This document shows, piece by piece, positions 52,365 to 61,425 of a stretch of 64,000 nucleotides of DNA. The stretch spans positions 40,088,511-40,152,510 of the forward strand of contig NC_067285.1 of assembly GCF_020740795.1 (NCBI RefSeq). Direction: 5' to 3'. Numbering within the stretch: the first letter of the stretch is position 1; each line of letters opens with the position of its first letter. The DNA is from Apus apus (taxonomy: Eukaryota; Chordata; Aves; Apodiformes; Apodidae). Below the pieces are notes generated by a model. The model saw only the letters and a list, made by a program, of their open reading frames with translations, ran no database searches and was not told the origin of the DNA. The translations under genes and the position numbers were made by a program.

Positions 52365-53205
52365 GACCCCCGGGGCTGAGAGCCCTTCTGTGAGACGTGA
52401 GGGGCTGGGGGTCCTGCTGAGGGGGAGCTGGGAGCTGGGGAGGGCTGCAGGCAGCCAGGGAGGATTGTCCTGCCTGGCACCCCAGCTATTTATATAGCTA
52501 CTTCTTGGTGTTACATACAGCTACTGGCAGCTGCACAGTGGTTTGCTGTTGTTTGTCAGAGCACTAATTAACTTGGATTAGAAGAAATCTCATTCTGAAT
52601 GACTGCCCTGTCTGCTTGGTGAGCACCCAGGACAGTCGCTTGGTTGGGTCCCCGGTTCTTTTGGGTCCAGCTCAGTTTGGGCTCTTGTTTTTGGGTTGTT
52701 CTGTTTGTCAGTTCAGCTCCTGCTTCTTTCAGGTCCTGCCCCTGAAGGCTCCAGTTTGTTTGCAGCACCAGGGCCTTGTGGCTCCAGCTCATGTGCAGCT
52801 TCAGGTTGGCTGGTTGTGCCCCTGTTTTTTCAGTCCCAGCTCCTGGACAGCCCCAGTTCAGTTCTGGCTCATGTTTGTTTCTGCTTTGGGTTCAGGTCCA
52901 GCCCATGGATGGTGCCAGCTGGTTTGTGAGTCTGTTTGGTTGCAGCTGCAGCTCATGGGCAACTCTGGCTGGAGCTCGTTTGCACCTTCAGGTAATTTCT
53001 TCCTGCCCCCATTAATTTCAGGTCCAGCTCATGTGTGGCTCCTGTTTGTTCCTGCACCACTTTGTTTGTTCCTGCACCACTTTGTTTGTTCCTGCACCAC
53101 TTTGTTTCTGCTCTGGTTTCAGGCTCAGCTGGTTCCTGCTTCCAGTGTGTTTTGGGCTCCTGTCAGTTACAGAACCAATCCAGTGTCATGTCTCCCAGCT
53201 GGTTT
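52365..53205 (+). repeat. Tandem duplication, copy 1
   Basis: Aligns collinearly with 53359-54224. Shared landmarks: GGGGCTGAG at 52372 and 53366; TGCCTGGCA at 52471 and 53475; AGGTCCTGCC at 52731 and 53790; TTTGTTTCTG at 53101 and 54120. The changing offset (about 994 to 1059 to 1019 bp) shows small indels between copies. The sequence itself is built from degenerate TTTCAGGTCC-type units. Confidence 0.9.
53044..53103 (+). repeat. 20-bp unit repeated three times
   Basis: Three perfect copies of GTTTGTTCCTGCACCACTTT occur inside duplication copy 1. The matching place in copy 2 (about 54103-54122) has a single near-copy. The array therefore differs by two units between copies, which explains 40 bp of their offset change. 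Confidence 0.95.
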
Positions 53206-53358
53206 CAGGAGCTCCCACCAGACCCTCCTGCCTGCACCCCCTCCCTCCTCTGCTGCAGCTCCAGGACCCTGTGGCCGCAGGGTGAGTCCAGCCAGTCCTC
53301 CTGGGAGCAGCAGGGCTGCAGCTGGGACTGTCCCCTGGGATTGGGACGTCCCAAGGGA
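53206..53358. other. Spacer between duplication copies
   Basis: Short GC-rich spacer without recognisable features. It may contain diverged sequence related to 52.24-52.36 kb. Confidence 0.5.
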
Positions 53359-54224
53359 ACTGCCTGGGGCTGAGAGCCCTCTGAGAGGTGAGTGACTGCA
53401 CCCTGTGGGACATCCTTCTAGTGGATGGATGGTGGGAACTGGGGAATGCTGGAGTCAGCTGTGTGGGATTGTTCTGCCTGGCATCCCAGCTATTTACATA
53501 GCTTTTCATATTTATATTCTATGGCTAGATCTGTTTCTTAGGTGTATATATGTAGAATAGGTGTTTTATATAGAGTTAGATCATTGATACAGCTATTTGT
53601 ATGTAATAAAGTGGTTTGTGGTCATTGGAGAGCTAAATAACTTTGATTAGAAAGACTCTCATTTTGAGTGACTGCCCTGTCTGCTTTCTGAGCATCTGGG
53701 ATGCTCGGTTGGGCCCCTGCTTCTTTCAGGTCCATCTCTGGGATGGTTCCAGTTCAGTTCTGTCTCCCAATTGCTTCTGTTCCACTTCCAGGTCCTGCCC
53801 CTGAAGGCTCCAGTTCATTTGCAGCACCCGGGCCTTGTGGCTCCAGCTCATGTGCAGCTTCAGGTTGGCTGGTTGTGCCCCTGTTTTTTCATGCCCAGCT
53901 CCTGGATGGCCCCAGTTCAGTTCTGGCTCATGTTTGTTTCTGCTCTGGGTTCAGGTCCAGCCCATGGATGGTGCCAGCTGGTTTGTGAGTCTGTTTGGTT
54001 GCAGCTGCAGCTCATGGGCAACTCTGGCTGGAGCTCGTTTGCACCTTCAGGTAATTTCTTCCTGCCCCCATTGATTTCAGGTCCAGCTCATTTGTGGCTC
54101 CTGTTTGTTTCTGCACCACTTTGTTTCTGCTCTGGTTTCAGGCCCAGCAGGTTCCTGCTTCCAGTGTGTTTTGGACCCCAGTTGGTTTCAGAACCAGTCC
54201 AGAGTGATCTCCTCCAGCTGAGCT
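53359..54224 (+). repeat. Tandem duplication, copy 2
   Basis: Second copy of the 52365-53205 segment, on the same strand. It carries an extra AT-rich insert of about 55 bp around 53.50-53.61 kb (TATATATG and ATGTAATAAAG words) and lacks two of the 20-bp units. Parts such as GGTTGGCTGGTTGTGCCCCT are identical between copies. Confidence 0.9.
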
Positions 54225-54385
54225 GCATCTCCACTGCCAGTTGGTTCCAGTTCATTTCCAATGCCAGTTGGTTCCAGCTCCTCTCCATGGCCAATTGGCT
54301 TCCATCCCATCTCCATTGCCAATTGGGTTCCAGCTCCTCTCCCTTGCCAGTTGGTTCCAGCTCATTGTGGTTCCAGCCCCTCTCA
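54225..54385. repeat. Degenerate 25-30-bp minisatellite (GCCAGTTGGTTCCAGCTC)
   Basis: About five imperfect units of GCCAGTTGGTTCCAGCTC plus a CTCTCC-type filler. On the minus strand it reads as a repeated WNQLA-like peptide within a long open frame, a by-product of the repeat. Confidence 0.88.
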
Positions 54386-54505
54386 GCTGGTGCTTGTTCC
54401 AGCCCTCTTGGCTTCAGCCCAAGTTGTCCATCACTCACTGTCACCAAGCACAGACGAACATCAAGTGTCATCCCTGGTCCCAACCCTGAAGGAGCTTGTA
54501 CCTTG

Positions 54506-54511
54506 AATAAA
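54506..54511 (+). terminator. Possible polyadenylation signal
   Basis: AATAAA is followed about 25-35 bp later by GTGCTTTTT, a GU/U-rich type element. A plus-strand transcript running through the 50-54-kb region could end here. There is no transcript evidence, and AATAAA occurs by chance often, so this is weak. Confidence 0.3.
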
Positions 54512-54599
54512 CAGTTGGGCAGCAACAAGGCCTGAAAAGTGCTTTTTCGCCCTGAGACTATCTCCAACTTGTTTTTTTCTCTGGTGCATGCAGGAATAG

Positions 54600-56160
54600 G
54601 GCTGGGACTGGACCCCCACCTCCGGGGGGGGCCCCGCGCGCACGGACCCCCCCTCCTAAGGGGGGGCCAGGCACCCACCCCGAGCCCCCACCTCCGGCGG
54701 GGGCCCATGCTACTCCCACCCCCCTCCCGCAGCCCCAGGCCCTCCCGCCTCCCCCCTCCCCGCACCCGCGGCCAAACGGCCCCTGCCTCGGAGCCCGGGA
54801 GCAGCGAGCGAGTCGCCGTTCCCGAGCCCCGAGCCAGGACTCGCCCCTGCTCAGCCCCGGGGCCCGTTCCCAGCCCCGCACACGCAGGACAAGGGCTCCG
54901 GGCACCGCCCGGCTCGCTCCGCGCTGCTGAGCCCAGGAACCCACCCCGGGGCTGAGCCCCGAAGCCCCCGCCGGGGCCGGACAACGAGCGGGGGGGGTCG
55001 GGTCGGGACCGGGATCCCGATCCCGAGCGGTGCTTGGGAACCGTCGGGGGGACCCGCGGAGCGGGCCCAGCCCCGTGTGGCCGCGGGCGAGGACGGGGGG
55101 CGCCGGCTCCGGCCCTCGGGCTTGATTCTCCTTCGCTCCCCCGGCGCCCCCAGAGCGGCTCCAGCGCGGCCGCCCGGGCTCGGACTCTCCGCAGCCGCCT
55201 CCGTCCGGAGCAGCTCCGAGCAGCCCCGGCCCCGCTCGGCCGGGCCCCTGCCCCGCTCCCCGGCCCCAGCTCCTCCCGGGGCCCCCCCCGCACCAACACC
55301 CGCCCCGCCCGCTGCCGCCCCCAAAACGGAACCCGAGCCCTTCGCCCCACGCCCTGAAATAGCCTCGGCCCCGCCCCGCTGCGCACGCGCCCTGCGGCCC
55401 CGCCCCCCGCGCACCTGGCCCGGCCCCGCCCCGCTGCGCACGCGCCCTGCGGCCCCCATCGCGCGCACCTGAGCCCTGCGGCCCCGCCCCCGCTCGGCCC
55501 CGCCCCGCTCGGCACGCGCCGCCTCTTCAGCCCCCGCGCGGCGCCGGCCCCGAGCGCGGCCGGACGGAGCCGGGGCTGGGAGCGGAGCTGCGGCGGCGGG
55601 ACGGCCCAGGGGCTGCTCCTGGAGCCGTGCGGGGCCGGGGAGCCGGGCCGGGGCTTCGGGCCGCTGGGCCCTGCGGGGCCGGAGCAGGAGGCCCGGCCCG
55701 TGCCCGCTGCTCGCCGGGCCGGCGGGGGGCGGGTCCCGGGGCTGGGCCTGAGCGCCCCGCTTTGCCCGCTCTCGGCGCCTCCGTCCTGAGGTCGCGGGCA
55801 GGAGGAGCCGCGCTCCGGCGCCTCGGGCGGGGAGCGGGGAGCGGCGGCCGGGCCTCGGGGCCAAGTCCCGCTTGGCCGGCTCCGGAGCGGCTGCGGGGAG
55901 CGGAGGGCGCCGGTGTCCTGAGGGGCTGCGCTGGGGCCGGGCTGGCGGGAAGGAGGCGGCGGCTGCTCGGGAAGGCTGCAGGAAGGCCGGGCAGGGCAGG
56001 CGGGGCGCGCTTTGCCCCGGGAGCTGCCCCGGGGATGCTCCTGCTGCCCGGGCCCCGGCGGGGGCTGCAGGCGCTGGGCCCCTCGCGGCGGGACTTGGTG
56101 GTTCTGAGCCGGGAACAGCCCCGAGGAGCCCGGTTTGGGCTTTGTCAGCCACGACCCGGG
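54600..56160. promoter_or_regulatory. CpG island 2, GC-box and NRF1 promoter candidate
   Basis: A long, very CpG-dense island with many GGGCGG/CCGCCC GC boxes. NRF1-type palindromes TGCGCACGCGCC occur at 55380-55391 and 55435-55446. No TATA box is evident. These are classic features of a TATA-less CpG-island promoter. The direction is uncertain; long frames on both strands (525 and 726 codons on minus, 279 on plus) contain no recognisable domain and can arise from high GC alone. Confidence 0.6.
55366..55475. repeat. 55-bp tandem duplication carrying an NRF1 motif
   Basis: The block CCCCGCCCCGCTGCGCACGC is followed in both copies by GCCCTGCGGCCCC. It recurs 55 bp later, doubling the NRF1-type site and the neighbouring GC box. 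A third, partial relative may follow near 55474-55500. Confidence 0.88.
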
Positions 56161-56224
56161 GGTTGGGTCTCCCGAGACAGGGCTTCGTGTCGAGTTCCAA
56201 GCGCTGAAACTGACCCCATGCCCC

Positions 56225-56940
56225 CCGAGGTAGGACTTGGGCTCTTTCTGAGCTTGAAGGCTGCCCAAAGGAGCCTGGTTTCAAGCCCTGGGACAGGGCA
56301 CTGGGGCTCTGCTTGGAGCCGTAAAAGGCAGGACTGTGAGCACCAACATGAGGGACTGGGTCTGTGCCAAATGAGCCTGAGTCATGACTGCAGCATGCAG
56401 GACTTAGTCTCTGGTTCTCCCACCCCAAGCAAGCCTGGTGTCATGCCAGCAAAATGCAGGACTTAGTCTCTGGTTCTAAGCACAAACACACAGCACTTGG
56501 GCTGCCATTCAAGCCCCCAGGCACAGGACTTGTGTCCATGTTTCATCTCTAGCACTGGCCCAATGAGGCCCAAACATGCAGGGCTTGGTTGCTTTTTGTG
56601 AAGGCCAAATGTTTCTGGCTGCAAGCCCCCAGAGCACAGGACTTAGTCTCTGTGGGCCAGGTGAGCCTCGTTACAAGGCTGGGTTGCTTTCTCAGCCCAG
56701 CTCTGAGCCCCCAGATTGCAGCACCTGCTCTCTCTCTCTGAGCCCCAAAGCTGCCCCAGGGAGCTGCTTTCCAGCCCCCAAAGCTTCAGGACTTGGTCTG
56801 TTTCTGAGCCCAAGCACAAGGCTTTGGTTGCTGCCTCCAGCCCCAGCTGGGGGAGGCAGGTTGTGGTTTGGAGCCACAGCACTAGGGCCCTCTCTGGGCC
56901 CATATGCCCAGAGTATGAACTTGGGAGTCCTGCTTGGGTC
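56225..56940 (+). repeat. Degenerate 57-65-bp minisatellite (CAGGACTTAGTCTCTG)
   Basis: Imperfect units marked by GCAGGACTTAGTCTCTGG or close relatives at about 56393, 56453, 56518, 56575, 56633 and 56783. Older units are recognisable back to about 56231. Other unit parts read CTGAGCCC and CAAGCCCCCA. The right end overlaps the copy that is inverted at 48.5 kb. No coding potential is apparent. Confidence 0.85.
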
Positions 56941-57040
56941 TGGCAGCAAAATGCCAGCAGCTGCTTGCTCCTTCTCTCCGGGAAAGGGGGGAGAAGCAGC
57001 AAGGGAAGGAGACTCAGGGATTGGAACAGAAACCATTTAA
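56700..57040 (+). repeat. Partner of the inverted repeat at 48.5 kb
   Basis: In reverse complement it aligns with 48489-48835. Shared words include GGGAGCTGCTTTCCAGC versus the reverse of GCTGGAAAGCAGCTCCC, and CAAGGCTTTGGTTGCTGCC. The left part belongs to the minisatellite array above. The right part, to TTAAATGG reversed, lies outside the array, so the homology is not only the tandem unit. Confidence 0.8.
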
Positions 57041-57076
57041 TAATTGAAACATAAGGACAGTAAGAGCAACAGGGGG

Positions 57077-57122
57077 GTGGCTGGACTTGCTGATCTTGAA
57101 GGTCGTTTCTGCGATTCTATGA
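57077..57122 (+). mobile_element. CR1 3'-tail fragment, plus strand
   Basis: TGGCTGGACTTGCTGATCTT, then GAAGGTCGTTTCTGCGATTCTATGAT, matches the last few dozen bases of CR1 in sense orientation with some substitutions. It is a very short, heavily truncated insertion. Confidence 0.65.
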
Positions 57123-57636
57123 TACAAGAATAACCGAAGGTACAAGTGCAGCTGCTCGACTCCCCGCTCCCCAGCCCGTCCCTGCCCCCAATCCCGGAGG
57201 AGACAGACCCCAACCCCAGCGCCGCAAGCCGGGATGAGCGCGCGATTCCCGGCCCGCCCTCCTCTGTGCGCTGAGCATTCCAGGGCAAGAAGCGGCCCAT
57301 GGGATGGCCCCGCTCCCCCTGCCCCGCCAGGCCCGGGAGGGGAAAATCCCGGGCTGGCTCCAGCACCAAGCGCAGCTGGGCGGGATCAGCCTTATCCCCA
57401 ATCCCCGTCAGCCGGGAGCAGCTCTGCTCCCAGCACCGCCCCGCGGGAGCCCCCGGCCCGGTTCCGCAGCCCCAAGGAGAGGCCAGGACCGGTCCCGGAG
57501 CCCCTCCCGGCGGGGGAGGACCGGGGCAGCCCGGGCTCTGCTCTCGGGATTGGATTCCCCAGCGCCCCAGCGCAAGGGAAGACAAGCGGAGCGCCCCGGC
57601 TCCGCTCCGTGCCCGCCCCTCCAGCCCCAGACTCAC

Positions 57637-57717
57637 CCTGCGGAGCTTCTGCCGCGGCTGCGCAGCGAGCGGCGGGGCCCGGCCCGGGCATGGCAGGCAT
57701 GGGGGGCCCGGGCTCTT
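57637..57717 (-). other. Candidate first exon, unknown gene, minus strand
   Basis: From the inferred start at 57717, the first ATG is at 57700-57698 and a second, in frame, at 57691-57689. The frame (begins MPAMPGPGPAARC) stays open to a strong splice donor, CGCAGGGTGAGT, with GTGAGT at 57636-57631. The coding part would be 64 nt, leaving phase 1. There is no signal-peptide-like hydrophobic core and I do not recognise the peptide. Later exons were not found. It could equally be a 5' untranslated exon or chance. Confidence 0.25.
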
Positions 57718-57748
57718 GAGAGACACGGCCCCGCCCGGGCTGCTTATA
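57717..57748 (-). promoter_or_regulatory. TATA box plus initiator, minus strand
   Basis: On the minus strand CCTATAAGCAG places TATAAG at 57748-57743. Thirty-one bases from its first T lies CTCTCAAGAG, with the CA of an initiator-like word at 57718-57717. This is the canonical spacing for RNA polymerase II. A GC box (CCCGGGCGGGGCC) lies between. Spacing, CpG context and the exon-like structure downstream agree; no transcript evidence is available. Confidence 0.45.
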
Positions 57749-58584
57749 GGCACGGCCCAGCCCGTCGGGGCGCGGGGTCCTCGGCGTGGCGGGGTCGGGA
57801 GCGCGGCAGGGGGAGGGATCAGGGGACACGGACCCGCCGGCAGCAGCAGCAGCGCCTTGGGGACATCCCGGGGGCGGGGCAGGGCTGGGGCTGCCGAGGC
57901 ATGGCGGCATCTGGGGACGACCGCTCGGGAATGGGGTAGAGCAGCAGCAGAACCGTTTGGATTTGCTCTCCTGGAAGCACAAACTCAAAAGCAGCCCAGG
58001 GAACCAGAGGGGGTTCCCCAGAGCCCGCCCCCCCCTCCCCAGACTCAGCTCGATCCCACCCTCCCCGGGGAGGTGTCAGTTCCTTCCCAGCTCACACCCC
58101 CAGCAAACCATCTATACATACAGATCCAGACATCCGTGTAGCCACCCGGTGACCCCTGGGCAGGGCCGACCCCATCCTGGCTGCTGGCCTGGATCCCACT
58201 TGTGTCATTCCCACGCACTCCTGCACGAGCCGGGCTTGGGTTTTGAACGAACCAGCCAGGAAAGCAGGTCCCGAGGGTGCTGCAGTCCCTGGCCAGACAA
58301 ACCCAGTCCCCAGCAGCCACTGCAGCCCGAGTTCTGCAGCCGGGCACAGGGCACCCCCCGAGCTCCCACCGCCTCCTGCCCCTGCCCCGGGTGGCAGCCG
58401 CGGAGTGGGATCCCAGCCAAGGCTGCTGGGGCAATTCCTGCAGAATCGCAGCAAACCCAGCGCCTCCTGGAGCCTGGCTGCAGGCGTGTGCTGCCCGCCA
58501 GGACACAGGATGCCCCAGCACCCCCAAAGACCAACCTGTCCCCCTCCTGGGGATGCTCAGGCTCCCCGTGCCGGCGGGAGGGTG

Positions 58585-58633
58585 GCTGTCACCCGAGCCC
58601 CGGCGCTGTCGCTGTCACCCGAGCCCCGGCGCT
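58585..58633 (+). repeat. Two-copy 26-bp tandem repeat
   Basis: A 23-bp unit beginning GCTGTCACCCGAGCC occurs at 58585-58607 and exactly again at 58611-58633, separated by GTC. Confidence 0.95.
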
Positions 58634-58810
58634 GGGGCTAAGGCCACTCGGCCGTCGCTGCTGCTCCTGCTCCAACATTCCCCTGGGGGTTTTCCGCGTC
58701 TCCCGCCTTGTCCCGAGTCACTCCTGCCGGAGACATCCCATCCCTCGAGTCCTTGGGTGGCACCAGGATGCTCGCACAGCCAAGGCGAGCAGCGAGGAGC
58801 CAGCCCCAGC

Positions 58811-58877
58811 CCTGCCCAGGGTCCCCGGGGTGCTCGGTCCCACCACGCTGTGGGGCACCCCGGGGACCCTGGGCAGG
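58811..58877. repeat. Perfect inverted repeat (23-bp arms, 21-nt loop)
   Basis: The arm at 58811-58833 starts CCTGCCCAGGGTCCCC. The arm at 58855-58877 is its exact reverse complement. Inside the 21-nt spacer CCCAC (58839-58843) pairs with GTGGG (58850-58854), leaving a 6-nt apical loop and a 5-nt asymmetric bulge. As RNA the whole 67-nt element would fold into one stable stem on either strand. The size resembles a pre-miRNA hairpin, but perfect GC-rich pairing also fits a small inverted duplication. No function is assigned. Confidence 0.9.
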
Positions 58878-59283
58878 CACCTTCTGCCACACCAACCCCC
58901 CTCCAGCAGAAACACCCCGGCCAGGTCGCCTCTGTGCAGCATCCCTGGGGGGTGGGGGTGGGGGGTGCAGAGCTCCTGCGACCCCCACGGCCAACAGAGG
59001 GACCCCCAAAGCAGTCAGTGGGGACCCAGTGCCCCGGGGGTGGGCACAGGCTCTGGCCACGACCAGGAGCTGCCGGGGCTTCAGGGAGGACAGCAGCAAA
59101 ACTCAAACCGCGGGTGCAGCTTCCCCACAGCTAGGGAGAAGGAATCATCAACACCTCAACCCCCACCGTGCACGCCACACCCATCATCATATCCCAGTCA
59201 CCTTCGTCTCCGCCCCCAGCCCAGGTGCGGGTCATTTTCCATTAGCCTGGGAGTGCCCACACCTGTGGGAGAGGTGGGACGCG

Positions 59284-59720
59284 GGCAGGAGAAAAGAAAA
59301 AAAAAAGAAAAAACGAAACAAACAAACAAACAAACAAACCCCAACAAAACCAAAACAAAAAATCCACAAAAAACCAACCAAACAAAAAAGACACCAGAAA
59401 ACAAACAAACAAACAAAAACAAACCCCAAAACAAACCCCAAAACAACCCACCAACCAATTAAAACAAACAAACAAACAAACAAAACCCCACAACTACAGG
59501 GAAAAAAAAGATAATTGAATAAAAGGGAAAAAAATAGGGGAGAAAGGGGGGGGAAGAGGGGGGGGAAGAAAAAAAAGGAAGAAAAAAGAAAAACAAAACC
59601 AAAACAGATAAAAAACGAAAAATAGAAGAAAGGGGAAAAAATGGTGGAAAAGTAGGGGAAAAAAATTAAAAAGGAAAGATAAGAAAAAGACAAAAAGGGA
59701 AAATTATACAGGGGAAAAAG
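59284..59720. repeat. A-rich simple sequence, (AAAC)n and polypurine tract
   Basis: (AAAC)n runs at about 59316-59339, 59402-59416 and 59464-59482 lie within an A/C-rich stretch to about 59515. This is followed by an almost purely A/G plus strand to about 59720, including G runs near 59547 and 59561. The tract abuts the left end of the LTR at 59721. Frames across it are low-complexity artefacts. Confidence 0.93.
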
Positions 59721-59947
59721 TGTCGCGAGCCGGTACCGGGGGCTCCCGGCTGTCAGGTGCTTTTGCGACTCCCCGTCCCAATGGGGAGGGGTTTGTGAAT
59801 GAGCCCGAGGGTCACACGCGGCGCTGCCTCTCACGGAGGAACGGCCACCGCGGGACCGTATTTCAGGGGGGTAGTTAGAAAGCTCCCCCACCCCACCACG
59901 CTCAGACATTGCCTCTAAAGCCAAGATTTACTCCACCAACTAATCGG

Positions 59948-59953
59948 TTTATT
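59948..59953 (-). terminator. LTR polyadenylation signal
   Basis: AATAAA on the minus strand (TTTATT on plus) inside the 59.7-60.8-kb LTR, followed by about 225 bp that would be the end of R and U5. Confidence 0.5.
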
Positions 59954-60124
59954 AAGGGTGAACACAAACCGAGGGATGATGTTTAGGGACGATGCAAACG
60001 TCAATGGCTACCAGGGCTATAAACATGTATGTAGTGAGCAAGTGTCCTTTCGGGAGGCAATGCAAGAGGTCCGGTGCTTGTAAGGGAGAGGGTTAAGGAC
60101 CGAAGGGAGGAGGGAAGGAAACCC

Positions 60125-60127
<3 letters not shown>

Positions 60128-60168
<41 letters not shown>
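60128..60168. repeat. (GT)n microsatellite
   Basis: About 20 uninterrupted GT units inside the putative U3 of the LTR. The longest dinucleotide repeat in the window. It yields a poly-His-Thr frame on the minus strand that is not a gene. Confidence 0.97.
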
Positions 60169-60173
<5 letters not shown>

Positions 60174-60773
60174 ATGTTCCCCTCCGCGGCTTGTCCAGCG
60201 TCGGTCGGTGGCCGGAAGGCAGGAGGGCAGGTCCGTGGTGTCGGAGGGGCAGCCTCTCGGCAGCGGCTGCAGCGCCCGTTAGTTTCCCCTCCAGCGGCAG
60301 CAACACGGGGAGGGGGCTCCGACCCCGACCCCAGGGCTCAGGACCCCGGCACGCTCGGCGCTGAGGCTCAGGCTGGACCCGGGGCAGGCAGGCAGGCAGG
60401 GTCCCAGCACCAGTGTCCGCAGCAGGGGGTGTCCCAGGCAGAAAGCGTCCGAACGGGCCTCAGGGAGGAGGGAAGGGCCCACCTGCTGCACTCGCCCCTT
60501 TGATACCCCCTGACCCACCGGTCCAGTCAGTGTCACTGTCCAGAGCCAATGAGTGTCCATGAGCCCCACGTTAGGGCGGTGACACCAGGGGCACAGGGTG
60601 GCTTGTCGCCCATCCTTTCTGTCCCGGGCCACAGCTGTTGTTTTGGGTCCAGTTGTCCTTGAGAAGCAAGTCTGTTTTAGTCCATTAGCTGGGGAGAATC
60701 AGGAGAGGCCTTTGCTGGCTTAAAAGGCATTTTGTTTAGACTGATGTGGGGAAGAAAAGAACAGTTTCCCACA

Positions 60774-61425
60774 TCTCACCCCGTGGCTTTTAAGGCAGCA
60801 AGGTGTGAAGTGATGTTTTATGTGCATTAATCTATCTATTCTATCTGGATTCCTGTCCAAATCCTTCTCCTCCTCATTTGATCCTTCCCCTCCTTGGCTG
60901 TTAGCTGGAATATCTATGTATGAACAAGGGAACAATTCCCATACAGTAGAAGTATATACAATCATATGTCTAACAGTCTAACATATCTTCAGAAGCTCCA
61001 TGATCACTAATTATTACTAGTTTTAACAAATAAGTTATAGGCAGTATTAATAAAACATTGTAAACACTCACATTTACTAATCATCTAGCCTAAACCACAT
61101 TCTTACTAACATATCAGACTCTCATTGGTTTTGACAGTCATTAGATCGCTCAATTGTTATTCCTGCACCAGACGAGAGCATTTCTATTATCATTCACCCT
61201 TGGATCCCGGCTGCAGTGTCAGACTGGATCAGTGGGAATCTTGAGTGAAGGCGTCTTGCTCGAGCACAGTTCACGCAGGAAGGACATAACGCTGGCTACA
61301 CACGGATACAAGATCAGGAATAGAATAATTGCAGTTATTATTATAACACAAACTCTGTTTTCAATTCTATTGGAAAAAGAAAAGTAGATTATTTAGGGAA
61401 TTCCCAAACTTGAATCAAGTTCGTG
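60774..61425 (-). pseudogene. ERV 3' internal region, env-like membrane segment
   Basis: Minus strand, just upstream of the LTR. An open segment ending at a TGA at 61221-61219 contains the hydrophobic run VCVIIITAIILFLILYPCV, followed by a short tail ending in IPTDPV. This layout (membrane span, short cytoplasmic tail, some hundreds of bases, polypurine tract, LTR) is what the end of a retroviral env gene looks like. The upstream env is missing: an in-frame stop occurs near 61397 and a CR1 begins at 61426. A second 60-80-codon minus frame (60720-60965, with an acidic GSNEEEKDLDR patch) runs into the LTR. Assignment to env is by architecture only. Confidence 0.4.

Larger units (their letters stand above)
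57160..57930. promoter_or_regulatory. CpG island 3
   Basis: A CpG-dense stretch between the CR1 tail and the 58-kb GC-rich DNA. It contains GC boxes and, on the minus strand, a TATA-type core promoter and a candidate first exon. The long frames on both strands have no recognisable domains. Confidence 0.6.
57931..59283. other. GC-rich DNA without recognised gene
   Basis: GC-rich throughout, with open frames on both strands (a 558-codon plus-strand frame runs on into the simple-repeat tract) but no recognisable domain. It contains a 26-bp-period tandem repeat and a hairpin, listed separately. Splice-like words occur, but no exon chain is supported. Confidence 0.45.
59721..60773 (-). mobile_element. 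ERV long terminal repeat (about 1.05 kb), minus strand
   Basis: Read on the minus strand the segment starts TGTGGGAAACTG and ends CTCGCGACA, the TG...CA ends of an LTR. A polyadenylation signal AATAAA lies at 59953-59948 with a TATA-like TTTATA about 70 nt upstream, giving a plausible U3-R-U5 order. A purine-rich AAAAGCCACGGGGTGAGA precedes it, as expected for a polypurine tract next to a 3' LTR. No primer-binding site lies beyond the left end, which is also consistent with a 3' LTR. The right boundary is less certain than the left. The family was not identified. Confidence 0.6.

Noticed and set aside
54088..56268. 726-codon open frame on the minus strand, with a 525-codon frame overlapping it
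   Set aside because: It is rich in Arg/Gly/Pro/Ala, covers a CpG island where stop codons are rare, and ends in a minisatellite that gives a WNQLA-type repeat. No domain, start context or splice structure supports it.
57786..59462. 558-codon plus-strand frame
   Set aside because: It starts from high-GC sequence and continues into the (AAAC)n tract as Lys/Asn/Thr/Gln repeats, with no recognisable domain.
60001..60306. Minus-strand frame with a (HT)n run
   Set aside because: It is a translation of the GT microsatellite within an LTR.
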